Source of the DNA: Ascidia mentula
Lineage: Eukaryota; Chordata; Ascidiacea; Phlebobranchia; Ascidiidae
Direction of reading: 5' to 3'
DNA: 64,000 bases
Assembly (NCBI GenBank): GCA_947561715.1
Contig: OX387199.1
Span: 22,201,001-22,265,000, forward strand
Position numbers and translations under genes: made by a program. Below are positions 1 through 12,700 of the stretch, piece by piece. The notes beneath the pieces are model-generated. The model did no database searches. It was given only the letters and a program-made list of their open reading frames with translations, and was not told the origin of the DNA. Numbering within the stretch: the stretch's first letter is position 1; each line of letters starts with the position of its first letter.

Positions 1-489
1 CGACTACCCCGACGTTTAACAAACTTAGCTATCATGGACATAGTGCAAGGTATAGCGTGACTACCCTAACGTTTAACAAACTTACCTATCATGGACATAG
101 TGCAAGGTATAGCGTGACTACCCTAACGTTTAACAAACTTACCTATCATGGACATAGTGCAAGGTATAGCGTGACTACTCTAACGTTTAACAAACTTACC
201 TATCATGGACATAGTGCAAGGTATAGCGTGACTACCCTAACGTTTAACAAACTTACCTATCATGGACATAGTGCAAGGTATAGCGTGACTACTCTAACGT
301 TTAACAAACTTACCCATCATGGACACAGTGCAAGGTATAGCGTGACTACCCTAACAATTAAGAAACTTACCTATCATGGACATAGTGCAAGGTATAGCGT
401 GACTACTCTAAAGTTTAACAAACTTACCTATCATGGACACAGTGCAAGGTATAGCGTGATTCCCGTAACAATTAATGAAGTTACCTATC
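1..489. repeat. 57-bp minisatellite, about 8.5 copies
   Basis: A 57-bp unit repeats head to tail from the left edge to about 489 and decays in the last copy. Units differ at only a few positions. The period is 57 = 3 x 19, so one frame stays open for 145 codons as a 19-residue peptide repeat. I read this as a by-product of the period: the last units lose the pattern, and there is no splice or start context. The array probably continues to the left of the window. Confidence 0.95.
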
Positions 490-1049
490 GATGACGCAGT
501 ACAGGTTAAATGATTTTAATTACTCCCCTTGGATGAAAATATGTACCCTCCCTGTTTTCCGCTGCAGTCACGTGTTTAGGTTACTGATTTTGTCCAATTT
601 ACTGATCTTGGACCCTTACCTATGTTAGCCGTAACGTTACAGCCCTATATGAGGCCAAGCGCCCGACTCGTACACCAAGAAATAAACCTGATCGGATTCA
701 TGCCCAGGATGACCTGGGTTCAAATCCCGGTATGGTTAAAAAAAATTCTGTGAATGGCAGTATGGTCAAGCGCCCGACTCGTACTCGTTTACGGCGTATA
801 ATTATGAAAAATACATGCTGATAAATTGTGATTTAATACGAACAAGTAGCCAATAGATCGCCTATTTATCGCAACTTCATCGTACAATTTTGCCGGTTCG
901 CCTTCATTTGCATTGAAAATAATTGTAGAAAACAATCGAAACGTCTGTATAAAGTTCTCTACCATTGTATTGGCTATCTTGTTCATATTAAAGATATATA
1001 AAACCGTGAGTTATGTTTCTAAATTGTGAATTAGTTCATGTCGGGTTTA
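490..1049. other. Intergenic stretch with one SINE
   Basis: No gene is supported here. It holds a tRNA-derived SINE copy at about 656-784 and otherwise AT-rich spacer. A 65-codon open frame on the minus strand (789-986) has no splice or family support. Confidence 0.6.
656..784 (+). mobile_element. tRNA-derived SINE (family 1), copy 1
   Basis: A pol III B-box-like GGTTCAAATCCC lies at 717-728, followed by an A-rich run. The 18-base string CAAGCGCCCGACTCGTAC occurs at both 656-673 and 767-784. It is either a target-site duplication or the A-box region of two SINE units in tandem. The core (AACCTGATC, CCAGGAT, the B box, then GGTATGGTT) is shared with the copies near 36.4, 54.3, 55.0 and 55.1 kb, which lie on the other strand. 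Confidence 0.7.
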
Positions 1050-1339
1050 AGGTGGCTGTACACAGAATGCGTAATGCGTGAACGTACGTAAATCGCATCC
1101 GAAAACGGACCGACAGATTACGCACGTAAACGGACCGAATTTTCGTTCCGAACCATCCGTTAAAAGGCACTGTACACAGAATCCGTTATCGTACGAATTT
1201 ACGCTTGGTTGCGCATGTCAACAAACGACCGATGACTGCTGCTGCGCACATGTACAATACAATTGCAGATCAGTGATTTTCCTTTGGTATCCTTGCTCAA
1301 AGATGGCGGATACTTGGATCAACAATAATGGCAAACGTT

Positions 1340-1456
1340 GAAACTGCAACTCAAGTTGTCAAGGCTACTGTGGTTTTACATAACTGGTTGCAGAGCAAAA
1401 ATTTGAAGAAGTCTTTGGAAACTAGGGAATACAGTGCATTGGTGCCTATGAAGTAA
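1340..1456 (+). pseudogene. Remnant of Harbinger transposase C-terminus
   Basis: The frame reads [19 protein letters not shown] and runs on to a stop at about 1454-1456. The LHN-W/F-L motif is typical of the last helix of DDE_Tnp_4 (Harbinger) transposases. Only this tail is left; no DDE catalytic block is visible upstream. It lies just inside the left inverted repeat of the element at 1050-3288. Confidence 0.6.
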
Positions 1457-1899
1457 CTGTTGAATTTGTTGAGGAAGCTTGACGACAAGAGGAAACTGTA
1501 TGTCTTCCCAACATCAAAGATTTCACCACTTTTCACCAGGGGAAGTTGCTTGGCATTACAACATTTTTTTTCCCTGTTTCACAGGGAACAACCCTTGAGT
1601 AAGACCGACTGCTTTTCTTTTTTATGTTTATTGTTTTTTTTTGTAATAAAATAACAGTTAATGCATACTGAATGTTGGCATATATAACAATGCAAATTGA
1701 AGAGGTATTTGAAGGAAATAAAAAACACTACAGATGAATAGAACAGAACACTGGCAGTAAAATACTAAAGAAAGTGAACAGTGAAATGAAAAGAGCAGTA
1801 CCAATACTTGTGTTTCAAGTAAATTGCAGTCAAACATGTAAAAAAAGAACTGAAAGCAGTTTGATATTTGCATGTACACAATGAATACAAAGCTATAGT

Positions 1900-2870
1900 T
1901 TCCTGCATCTCAACTTTGTCATAATCTGCCAGTATTACAGTAATGGCTACAAAAGCTTTATGCATGTTGTTTGGCAATGCATCTAATCTTTGTTCAATAA
2001 TTTTGGCATAATGGAATGCTGAGGTTTTTTTAGTTGTTCAGAAATCAAAGCATTGGTTGTGTGCAATGTTTTACCCAATTGTTCCCATGCAAAATCATTG
2101 CAATTAAATGATATAAATTATTTTACATATCCTCTTGCTAGGTTTAAATAATATTACCGATAGATCCACACCCGCTGCCTTCCTCCTTCTCTTTTTACCA
2201 ACTGAACTGGATGAACGACCAGTTAATGCTTGTGGATTTCGTTTTTTTGGGGTTTCTAAACTTTCAGGTGTACCAATTTCATGTACTTCGGGCTGTTTAC
2301 CTGAAGTATCAGGACTTATGCCTAAAAAATACAGGACCTTGTCCTAACAGTTTATTAACATGCTGTTGATTGTATTACCAATGTCTGCTGCCTCACAAAA
2401 AGCAGAGTAAACTTGTTGTTCTGCTGTCAAAGTTGGGTCCTCTTGCAAAATGTGAGACTCAGTCCTAAACATGTAGTAAGTTCAGATACAACCAAATAAG
2501 TTTAATAACAATATTGCATGCGATGCTTTGTATAATTGTCCAAAAACATCATTGATGAAAAGTATGGCCAGGTTGGTGTAGGTATGTAACCAGATCCACT
2601 TGGTCTCTGCTTCTTTCTTTTTGCGTACATACGTATCTCTTAGGTTTCTCCATTTTTCTTTGGCACTTTTATCTTTCAAAGGCTGGCGAAAACATTATCT
2701 TTGCTTGGACAAATTGTACAACAATAAAATTTCGAAGTTTTATAATTTTTGTTACCTGTTATACCACACGCTTTGCCAACAGCATCCCATGCATTTTTGA
2801 AAATATATTTTGACACAATGTTTTGTATTTTTTATATCATATAAAGCTGGTCTTTCACGGACAAGTTCAA
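1900..2870 (-). pseudogene. Remnant of MADF/Myb-SANT-like Harbinger accessory protein
   Basis: Going leftwards on the minus strand, pieces read LIELVRERPALYD (about 2860-2825), then KNAWDAVGKACGI (about 2800-2765), then KDKSAKEKWRNLRDTYVRKK (2679-2620). This is the order of a MADF domain. A basic Ser/Lys-rich stretch follows at 2330-2150 and a stretch with NNMHKAFVAITV at about 1970-1900. Frame shifts separate the pieces. Autonomous Harbinger elements carry a second Myb-like protein that escorts the transposase, which explains its presence here. Confidence 0.6.
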
Positions 2871-3291
2871 TCAGTTTTTTTCTTTACTATATTCCATTTT
2901 AGGGGCCTACCAGTTGTTATGCCATTGTAACAGCTATTATTACTGATAATCACTGCCTCAAAAAGATATTTATCCCAAAAAAGGGTAAAAAACCAACTGT
3001 TGATCTTAAAAGTACCATTTTAACCTTTCAAGTAGGCATAAATATTACAAAAACCCACTTTATTAAAGATGGGTATATTTTCACAGCAACAAAATCGCAT
3101 GCGTACGTGCGTAAAAATCAAACATGTTTGATCGCGTCGGATGGCCTTGCGTTAACGCATGGTTCGCAAGTTTCGGACGTTACGCATTCTGTGTAAAGAC
3201 CCCGTCGGAAGGCGACGGACCGAATTTTTACGCGCGTATGCGCTTACGGACGAAAACGGACCGAAACGCATCCTGTGTACAGCCACCTTTA

Positions 3292-6200
3292 GTTGTGTGA
3301 CGTACGAACGGATAACACAGTACGTATTTCTCACAGACTGCGATGAAAAGGAGGTTCCCAAATAATGCGTAGCAAAGACGCAATTTTTACAGCGCATGTC
3401 GGTTGGAAAATTACGCTCGGAGTGTATTTTGTTACGGCTTAATATTGGTCTATTTGTTTTCGTTGCCGCACTGATCGGTGATTTGAGTAGTTGTCAGTGG
3501 TTACGGTCATTAGCCTATGTTGTTTTGGAAACTTTTCAAAATGTTTTGTACAGTTTTTGATATGTGACATGTCACTGACATGGGATGTTTTTTAATACTA
3601 TAAATTACTTAAACGTGTGGAGTACATCCATATATTAGAAACTTATTTGAGTTGTGTACCCACTGAAAACGGCGAATTTGTTTCTAACAATTAAGGCTAA
3701 CACAATAACAACTGTCGACCACATATCTTTGAAGTAGAAGCCACAGTTTTGGGGGTGCGTTGTTATGCCCCATTGCTGTGGGTGTAACCTAGGTTTATCC
3801 AGTGAAGATTAATCATTAGGCAACAATGCATGCGACTAGGGCCAGCAACCAAAAATCCAGGCCCCATTAATGACATTTAGTGTTAATAGGTAAAACGGTC
3901 AACGAACCTTTGGTTTGCATCAATAGATAATGCCACAATTTACCCTGGGGTTAGCAGAACCTTAATTTAGCACTGGATTTACCATATTTGTTAAAGCACA
4001 TATATTTCAGACACAGGTGTATCTGTTATCTGACAACTTCACAAATTCAAAAGAATTTATGGCTGTGTCTCAACATTTTTCATATTTTTAGAATGTTGAG
4101 CGTCGCAACATGCGGAATGTTATGTTAACTTACTGGCAATTAAAAAGTTGCCTGATATGAATGTCAAAATATTCTGGATATATCAGGCAAAATTGTAATC
4201 ACGTGCAGTTCACTATTTGTATCCGGTAGATGGCAGTACATACCTAATTGCAAAAGACTTGTAGATGCGCTCTGGAGTTACGTATCTTTATTAAAACTAC
4301 GGATATCAGTGGCTGGGTTCTGTTTGTTAGGCTATTCTGACATGTATCTTTGGTTTGTAAATGCCGGTCGGCACACGCAAGGGAAAAGTATTATTCTATC
4401 CTGTAGTTAATCAAAATATTCTGTGAAACTTCACTTAAGCGTAATTGTTTCTGAGTTCGCAAGAGAAAGTTTTTTTAATTCCTGTTTCACGTCGATTGTT
4501 TTCAGGTAGCATTTTTATAAGGGGTACGTGAAACAAAACAACCAAATCAGATCTATTTCATGAGATTGTCTCTAAAAATGATCGCCTCATGCTCGCCCTA
4601 AATGTCGTGCGTTTACAAAAAAAACTACCGTTTTTGTTTCGGAAAAAAACACGAAAATATAATTGGAGCAAAAACAGCTTGCAAGTGTTGGAATAAACGA
4701 ACTGAAGAACGAAATTTTGAAACAAAACAAATCAAACAAGTTTTCGTAAATTGGTTGAAAACCTTCAGACAGCGCTAATAAGAGGAAAGTTCTCGAATAA
4801 ACTACAAGTATTGTTACATTCTGTGTTTTGTTATTACGAAACAAATGCGTTTGTTTATGATGACTAATGACAAAACGACAATTAAACAAATTAAAAACAA
4901 ATTCATAACGAAATCAAAATCAAACGATTACGTTTAAAATCCGCTTTTTCGCAGTCATCGGTGTTAACATTTTATTGATTCCGTTCTCTGCATACGTAAA
5001 GAAATGTCGCACGTGGATGACAAGGGATAAAAGTAATGCGCACAGCCTAAGCCTGCAAGAAACATTGCACATCCACTGGGCAATGAATAGAGTGATTGGG
5101 GACGCACCGTAAAAAGCAATAAATTTTTAATTAAATGAGGATGGTTGACCTATGGAGTGCCGCAAACGACCAGTATTAAGTTTTTCTGCCCTGAAATAAT
5201 GGATGTAACACAGGCCCAAGGATGGCAGATGTTAAGGATAGCATATACTGGGATGCTTTACATTGGATTTGTTGGTGGATATTTTTGGTTTGTCAAATAA
5301 ACGAAAATCGTTTGCAGACAATTTAAACCTTTTCAGACAAAATAAACGCTTCTCATAGGATTAGGTGTTGCAATATTGGAAATACCTAAACATGTAGGCT
5401 ATTATCTTGTTGGCTTTGACAAGAAACGGAATATGTTTGATGCTGTAACACTTTTCAAATCAACTGCAGTGATTTTAACTGACGGAAAACTTCGCAAAAC
5501 ACGCAGCGGTTTGTTGGCAAAAACTTGAATGGCGCTTTAGCATTTACCACTTGCAATGGATCAAGAGTGTAATATGCAGAGTTACGCATCACTTTCAAGT
5601 GCAAACAACTGTATTTTGAGTTTTGCCATAAGAGCTTTTTGGGTAAATTCAACATCATGTCTGGCAACGCCAGCAAAATTCTTTCCATTCTCGGGAGGAA
5701 ATTTTCCCGCCCAGAAAAAAGGTTGCGACGAGGCAGGTTGGTCCGAGTGAGGGCCGCGTTCGGTCTCGTCTGTAGGCGGTTTAGGTTCCGTTGCTTCGTA
5801 CGCTGTGAAGCAATGCGATCTTTACCATCGGAAGCGGCAAACGGCCATCTGCTCCAATAGACTAAAAGCTTTTTCTCGTGTAAGGATCGAGACTGATGGA
5901 TCAAATTTACTTTCGCACCTGTGACTGTTGTCTTGCCCGTCAGGGATTAACATGAGGACTTCTGCTAGCTTGTGTTGAAAAGTCGAAAGGGTCGTTTTTT
6001 TGTGAAAGTTGAACTTTGAAATTCATTTATTTTTTGTGATTTTGATTTTATGTTTTAACACCTTTTTGCAAAAGTAAAAATAGCATTTTACAGGAAACAG
6101 CCAGTTTAGGCCGGCGTTGATCGACTGATATTTGTTTTTCACGGATTTCAAAGAAGAGCAGCAGGCGATCAACATCGGCGTGTTTTTTTCTTACAGACAG

Positions 6201-6749
6201 AAACATTAATTTCTTTGAGCTTGCTGAAGTTCACAGCAATAGCTTTTGTTTCGCTGCTACCTTTACTAACTAATGATTTGTTGCTTGCAATTGTCTTTTG
6301 CAGAAACAAAATTATCAACAAATTGTTATTTGCAGAACTGTTGACGCAACAATAAATACTTCTTTTTTAGTGATCACTAATTATTTTACTAATTACATGG
6401 ACACCTGACATTGAAAATCGCAGGTTATTTCGGCGTCTTCCTTCCCCTTCCCTATTGTTTAAGTTTACTTTGTTACATATTTTGATTTTCGTGTTAGGGC
6501 AAAATTAACCAGAAATGTGTTTGTTTGATATGAAAGGCAACAGATTTTAACGATATATAAAACCATGTTTACATAAATGTGGTCAAAAGTAAAAGGTGGT
6601 AATCGTTGGGATAGATTGATGGGGAATGATTTCCGGAATAAGAAATTTATCCGTATTTCTTGTGTTCTGGACAGGAGAAATTAATTCTTTGATTTAAAAT
6701 CTAATTGTGGTTGTTTCTTTGTTCGGCAAATCACAAGATCCCCATAATC
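3292..6749. other. Long AT-rich intergenic region
   Basis: I see no exon chain, RNA gene or clear repeat. The only long open frame is 149 codons on the minus strand (5904-5455) in a slightly GC-richer patch. It shows no family resemblance and no splice context. The stretch before 6750 presumably contains the promoter and 5' UTR of the GABA-B receptor gene. Confidence 0.5.
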
Positions 6750-9700
6750 ATGAAGACAATGCGACTACCGATGTGTGTCACTTTTCTCGCCTTAATTCCA
6801 ATCAGTCTTCAAAAAGATGGGAATAATTTTGGAAACACTGCTGGGGAATCAAGTTCCACGTTAAAAAGACTTCGTCACAACAAGGATTTAAACCTAACAT
6901 CTGCGGAAAGGACTTTGACATTTTGCAATGAAACCTCCAACAGGACAAAAGTGTGGTTCGCGGTTTTTCTGCCTTTTCCTCCGTCGTGGGATTTCGTACG
7001 GGTAAGTTAACATTATGTACAAGTCAATAACCATCACTGAGCTGCAAAAAGTTGTCCACAGAAATATTTCGAATTATCAGTTCTCATCACCTGAAGTTAA
7101 CATTAATTATGATAAAGAATGTAAATTGTTACATTAAAAAAGCGGTAAAACGACGCTTCCGGATTATAGTTTAATCGGCGATTCGAACCGTCTATGGCGC
7201 CACAAATGCTGTTGATTGCAAACGTACTTTGTGAACAATAATTCTCTTTTCACTGTGCGGTAATTCACACACAGTACAATTCAACAATGACATCACAATC
7301 GATTAAACAATGTAATGTAAGTTAACTTGCAATTACCTAATTTGTGACATATTCTTAGATATAAATGCAAGCCATTAGTTGACAAAAGATTTTGTGTGTG
7401 ATATTTGGATTGAGTTGGTGAAGTTGAACTGCATTCGTCACAACGGAAACGAGCGAACGAAGCAGATAATCAATTGTAGTGTTTGACCCAAATACGCCGA
7501 ATCAAATTACTATTGATGCTAAAAATTGGATCAGTGGCCAAGTTGATCATTCCTCAACAGGAATCAATAATTTAAAAAAAATTGAAAGCCAAGTTCCTGT
7601 TTGAATTCACACAAATCCGGACACAATATGATTTGTAGCAGAGATATTCGCAAACCTTTCGACTCGCGGAGCAGATATAGAAAGAAAATCAGCAGGCGAC
7701 CAATGGTTTCTGTTCATTTTACTCTGATTAACTCTGGGTTTTCTATATTTTTTTCCACCTAAATTAACATGAAGTTTCACAAACAATTTGTCAAAAAAAA
7801 TTGCCCCTTGTACTGTAGGGTTTTTAGTTTTGTTTCTGGATTTTTGAGATAAATTGAATGTAGCTGCAATATAGTAAACTGTAAAACCGGTTTATTTGGC
7901 CATTGATCCCGGCGGTATGGAATAGCGCACAGAACACAAAGTGCATTAAACTTCATGCGTTTTAATGCGATTGGCATGAGATGCAGTTGGCGAAATACAC
8001 CGAACCCACACTAAGTAAGGCCGCATTAATAATAAATCAGTTATTGACGGAACACGTTGCTTAACGTTGTAAGCGCAGCATGCTGACGGCTCCACACGCA
8101 AGGTTGGATATTTATTATGGCAAGTTAATTGGACAGTATACGCCGGGGATATGATTTCTATCGTTTTGGCGGGATACCTCATGTTAATTAAGGAGCTTGT
8201 ACTCAATTGGCGACTGGACAACGCGCGGCATGTCTTCAAAAAAACTGTCGCATACATTCGCCCAAAGTCGCTAAAAGAGTTTTTGTTCCATTTCAATTTG
8301 CAGCTAGTTGGTATATTAAGCTCACTCAAGCAGGAATGAGTTCAGACTGTGCTTAAATATAGGTTGCATTTCCCACTGCCTCGTTACAATCTCCCTCCTT
8401 GCCTCAGAAACGAAATAACATGAACCCAATGGTTGTTATGAAAACGGAAATTTGTTGTTTGTTAAACGCAGTAAACTGTGGTTGATTGAGACAACCTTGG
8501 AAGATCTTCTTGTTTTAAGTTTTTGGCTGGTGGTGTTTTGTCATGCTAGGCAAGCAAAACACGTAGAAACAGAGTGGTTATTTATTTCCAACTTTGCGGA
8601 GTAATGCCAGCCTTACACAAAACATTTTCACGGTGAGCTTTCCGATATCGCAAACATATAAGAACAATTTTTCGCGGGGGTAGTGTGTTGTTAGTTCGCC
8701 AGATCTTCAAGGAACTCGCGTTGCACTCGTAACCGCTTCCGTCTGCGTGACCCCCTCATTACTAACTGTAGTTTAACTTGACGGTAATGCGATCAGACAC
8801 AAAAATCAATAGGGAAACGAGCAGGGACACGTGTTCCGAACCCGCTGAGAGGGGAGCTTCTCTCGTTAACCCGCGGAACGTCCCGTCATCGAACTTGTAC
8901 ACACGCATTATTGACGCGCCGATATTTAAACGGAAATATTTGTTGCCCAGCAGAGAATAATTTTTCTCTGTTTGTAATTTCGGGCCCAATGACGGCAAAT
9001 GGATGGCACACAAATATTTTGTGGAGTACTGTTTGGCTTTTTTGTTATGTAACAAATTTCCCAGTTAGTTATGAAAGATTCCACAACAAATATATGATAA
9101 AAACCATTCAATTCCGCAAGTGTGAAAGTTTGTGACGGAAACCTGGACGTTATCTTCTATTACATCGGGATTTCCTGCTTTGAACTTTATCTCACGACAC
9201 CAGATGTGACCTTTAGTAAATCATTGCACCGTAAAACAAAATCATTTAAGCAAAAGTCTTAGTTTTACATAAACATTAGATTTAAACCGAAATATTGGGC
9301 AACCTGAATTTAAACGATAAGACAGCAGGCAGTTTACTAACAGTAGAAGCTTCTCGGTACGCGCAGTTCCAATTCAAGGAATTCGAAGCACTTTTCTAAT
9401 GCCTTTAAAACAGACCGATTCTTTTAAACTTTATTGTCAGTTTTACGCTCGCGTCATCAGGCGCAAAACAATGGCAACAATAAAAACCCTCAAAAGAAAA
9501 AAAGGGTCACAAAGAAGCGACGCGTTCTGAACATTCGTGTAATTGGTTGTGCGAAAATCGAAACAGTTTTCACGCGATAAAAATGATTGACGTTTGAATC
9601 GATGTGAATAATCTCTGCAGATGGCGCCACAAAAGATCAGAGAGCAGTTATAGTTCGACGGGCTTTTGCGCATGTCGCAAATCTTTTGTCAACCACCTGC

Positions 9701-12700
9701 ACAGTTTTTCGTGAAAATCTGCAACAAAAGCGCAGATGAAATACAGGCGTCAGTACCCTGTCTGCTATGTTTGCCTCTGATTGGGACAAACTGCAGATGT
9801 CACAAGGAAACTGAAATATCATTAAATTCCTTTCAGAAAACACCCATACCCACAATGGACAATAAATAAGTCATGCGTTGGATGATAACGCTTAGGTTTT
9901 CTGGCGTTGCGGACAAACTGCACTGGCCACTTTTTCCTGACATTGTGATCGTCCGAACGACTACAATATCTTCCTTTAAAAAAGCTGTATATTCGTTGTT
10001 TCTAAATTTGTGGTAATTTACCATGTGTAACCCGGTGGCTAAACCTATTTTCAGTTTTTAATATTGACGCATTTACCGCATGCCAATGGAAACCTCCTGA
10101 AAAAAAATCCATGTATGGCCAGGATGTACCAAATTGTTTCGTTGCTTTCGTCATCATAAATAACTTCTGAGAACAAAATTCTGACGACCCTTTTTGCAGA
10201 AAACTTTGACATGTTTCATATATTTTAATTTCCACAACATGCACCAGTCTAGAAAATGCGTTACATATTTTGTGTTGTTGATGCTGCCAGGCATGCAACA
10301 ATTTACAATATCACTTACTTCTGGCAAAAATTACCGGACTTTGAATTGCTGTGATACACTTTGGGAGCCTTGCTGTATGGCAGACAAAACGTCACAACGG
10401 AGAATTAAACTTATACCTTAATTTTTTGCCAGAAGTTTAGTTCTATTGTAAACTGCGTACAAACTGTTTCAACACATTCGTAGTGGACAAGTTTCTGGTG
10501 TTGATGTTCCAGAAAGCTTGATAAATCTGATGCATATTGCACACAATTATGTTTAGTTATAAAACTTAGGATGACGTGAGAATCCACCTCCGGACACATT
10601 CGCTTCTTATGGGAGCCTGACGAGATAACGTTGTTTTTACCGGTTCCCAGGTTATTTTAGCGTTGCTTTCAAACGTGATTATACTTTCTTTTTGTTTAGA
10701 TCGATGCTGGGAAATCATCGCCGTCAAATGAAGTAAAAGCTTCCGAGACCTCGGTGGAATCAATATGGAAAGGGATAATTAATGCTCAGCGCAGAGTGAA
10801 TTTCGACTTTAACAAGAGATACGACATCTGCATAGAAGCGTCTCACACACCGGTATAAGAGCTTTATCGAGCAATGCGCATGCGCAATAACGTCAAGATT
10901 AATCCCTCCGCTTTAAAAGCTTTTCCGGGTTCCGGCCTTCCTGTCATCGTTCCTGGTGAAGTTCAAAATCGACCCTCATTCTTTTTATGCATTGACATTT
11001 GCAACAGCGAAAAACCATTTTGTTAAAAGGGACACGGTTTGGATTTTGGGCGTTTTAAAACTGTTCCTTACACCCAACTTGCCGAGAAATTATGCGTGTG
11101 AGTCAGCGAACAGGTGGTGTTCGGTCTATAGTTTTCGGCAGGTTATTGTTGGATCGGTGCAAGGGGAGACCTGTTGTTAAACCACCAAACTAAAACATGA
11201 AGGGTTTTTAAATGCCTTCCAATATTGAGCAATTGAGAAAAACCGTATAAACCATGGACTGTAGATGCTGGCCTAGCAATCACTGTATACCTTCCGTAAT
11301 GACAATATGCACACAAACCACTATATATTTCGCCTGTGGGCATCTTCAGTTCCTTGATTACAGTAAACACAATAATAAAATTATTTAGAAATCGTCTGAA
11401 AAAATCAATAACACTTATTAAAAAACAATAAACAACAGTCAGGCTGATCCTGATGTTGTCAAATGCTAGTGCTTTGTGTGCATTAAGGATGTATTTTTTA
11501 ATCTACGAGAACAAAATGCTTTCAGAGTGTCTTGATGTCAATCGGTTTATTGATCCGTGCATTATTCCCAGTGTGACACAACCCTCGCCATCCGGAGTCT
11601 GTTTTACCAAATGGAAAAACGTCCTGACACTCTTGCTGTGATTGGTCCAAACTGTTATCACGTGATTTCGACTCTGGCTCAAACCATCCAATGGTGGAAC
11701 GTTGTGGAGGTGACGTCACCATGATTTCGAAACGTGTTGTTTTCTTTGCAAAACGCCTGTTTTGGTTCCGGGCAGATCGTCTTCAACGTGAACGAAGGAG
11801 AATTAGCGAACAGACGACTTTTTCCCACCCTGGTCCGGACCATGCCGAGTCTGCGCGCGCAGCTTGTTCCCCTGACAACGATAATGGCGCATTATAATTG
11901 GTCGGTGATAGACGTGGTCCACAACGACGACCCCCGCTGTTACGAGGTAGATGGTGGCGGCCACATAGCGTTGAGGTTCCCGGCACAATTTGCAACATAA
12001 GCCCGTGTGCTGTAGAGGAGTGTACGAAATATTTCACGACCCACAGATTGTCTTCATACACGCTTTTGTTCCTAGTCTGGTTATTTCGTAATAATGGGGA
12101 CTTCCCCTACAGGAACCGAACAATCGCGTTTCTCACCCGCTTATGTCGCCTATTGGTTGAAATGTCATTTGAATATCAAACTAAGATTTGAATATCAAAG
12201 TTTTAAGGACGATGTTTTTAACGCACCTTAGATGGTAGCAAATATTACTTTTGGCCTTGAGTTGGTCGATTAACTACAATTGTATGGTTGTCTTTTCAAA
12301 GAAATACAACCAACTTATTGGCACTCTCGCCTCTCGGGACATTCGGGTCGGGACGGTTTGCGTTTTCGGCGAAGAATCGAGGAACAACGACACCACGTGT
12401 GCAAACGTCATGCATGTAAGGACTGACGTTGTTTGACTGAAAGCCTTGAATAATTTAAATATTCGTCCCTATTCCGGCGTGCCGTGCTAATTGCGTGTCT
12501 CGTCTCGCTTAGTTAAGCATGTAACGTATTTCGTCACGCCTGGTTACCCGTTGTGACCGGTCGGGGATTCCCCGAGCTCTGTTAAGTCAGAGTGTTCAAT
12601 AGGGCGGAAAATTTTGCTTTAACCTCAAAAGCATTCATTTGCACCGCACCCACACGAGACTAATGGTACTTGTACTGAAATATAAGGTTACAGGGAAATG

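Larger units (their letters stand above)
1050..3288. mobile_element. Decayed PIF/Harbinger DNA transposon with TTA target duplication
   Basis: The ends form terminal inverted repeats: AGGTGGCTGTACACAG at 1050-1065 and its complement at 3273-3288. They are flanked by TTA at 1047-1049 and 3289-3291, the 3-bp duplication typical of Harbinger. Subterminal repeats of the type AAACGGACCGAA occur inside both ends. On the plus strand, 1340-1455 reads like the C-terminus of a Harbinger transposase ([10 protein letters not shown], stop at about 1454); the rest of the transposase is missing. On the minus strand, 2870 down to about 1900 holds broken pieces of the companion Myb/SANT-like (MADF) protein. 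It cannot move on its own. Confidence 0.88.

Noticed and set aside
57-494. 145-codon open frame of a 19-residue repeat
   Set aside because: It is created by the 57-bp minisatellite period; no start context, splice sites or family support.
789-986. Minus-strand peptide IIFNANEGEPAKL resembling receptor exon 4 (IVFNVNEGELANRR)
   Set aside because: Only about 13 residues match; there is no AG acceptor at the matching position and no further similarity on either side, so chance is the simpler reading.
5455-5904. 149-codon minus-strand open frame
   Set aside because: No domain or motif recognised, no splice sites, and overlapping frames on the other strand are also open, which suggests a base-composition effect.
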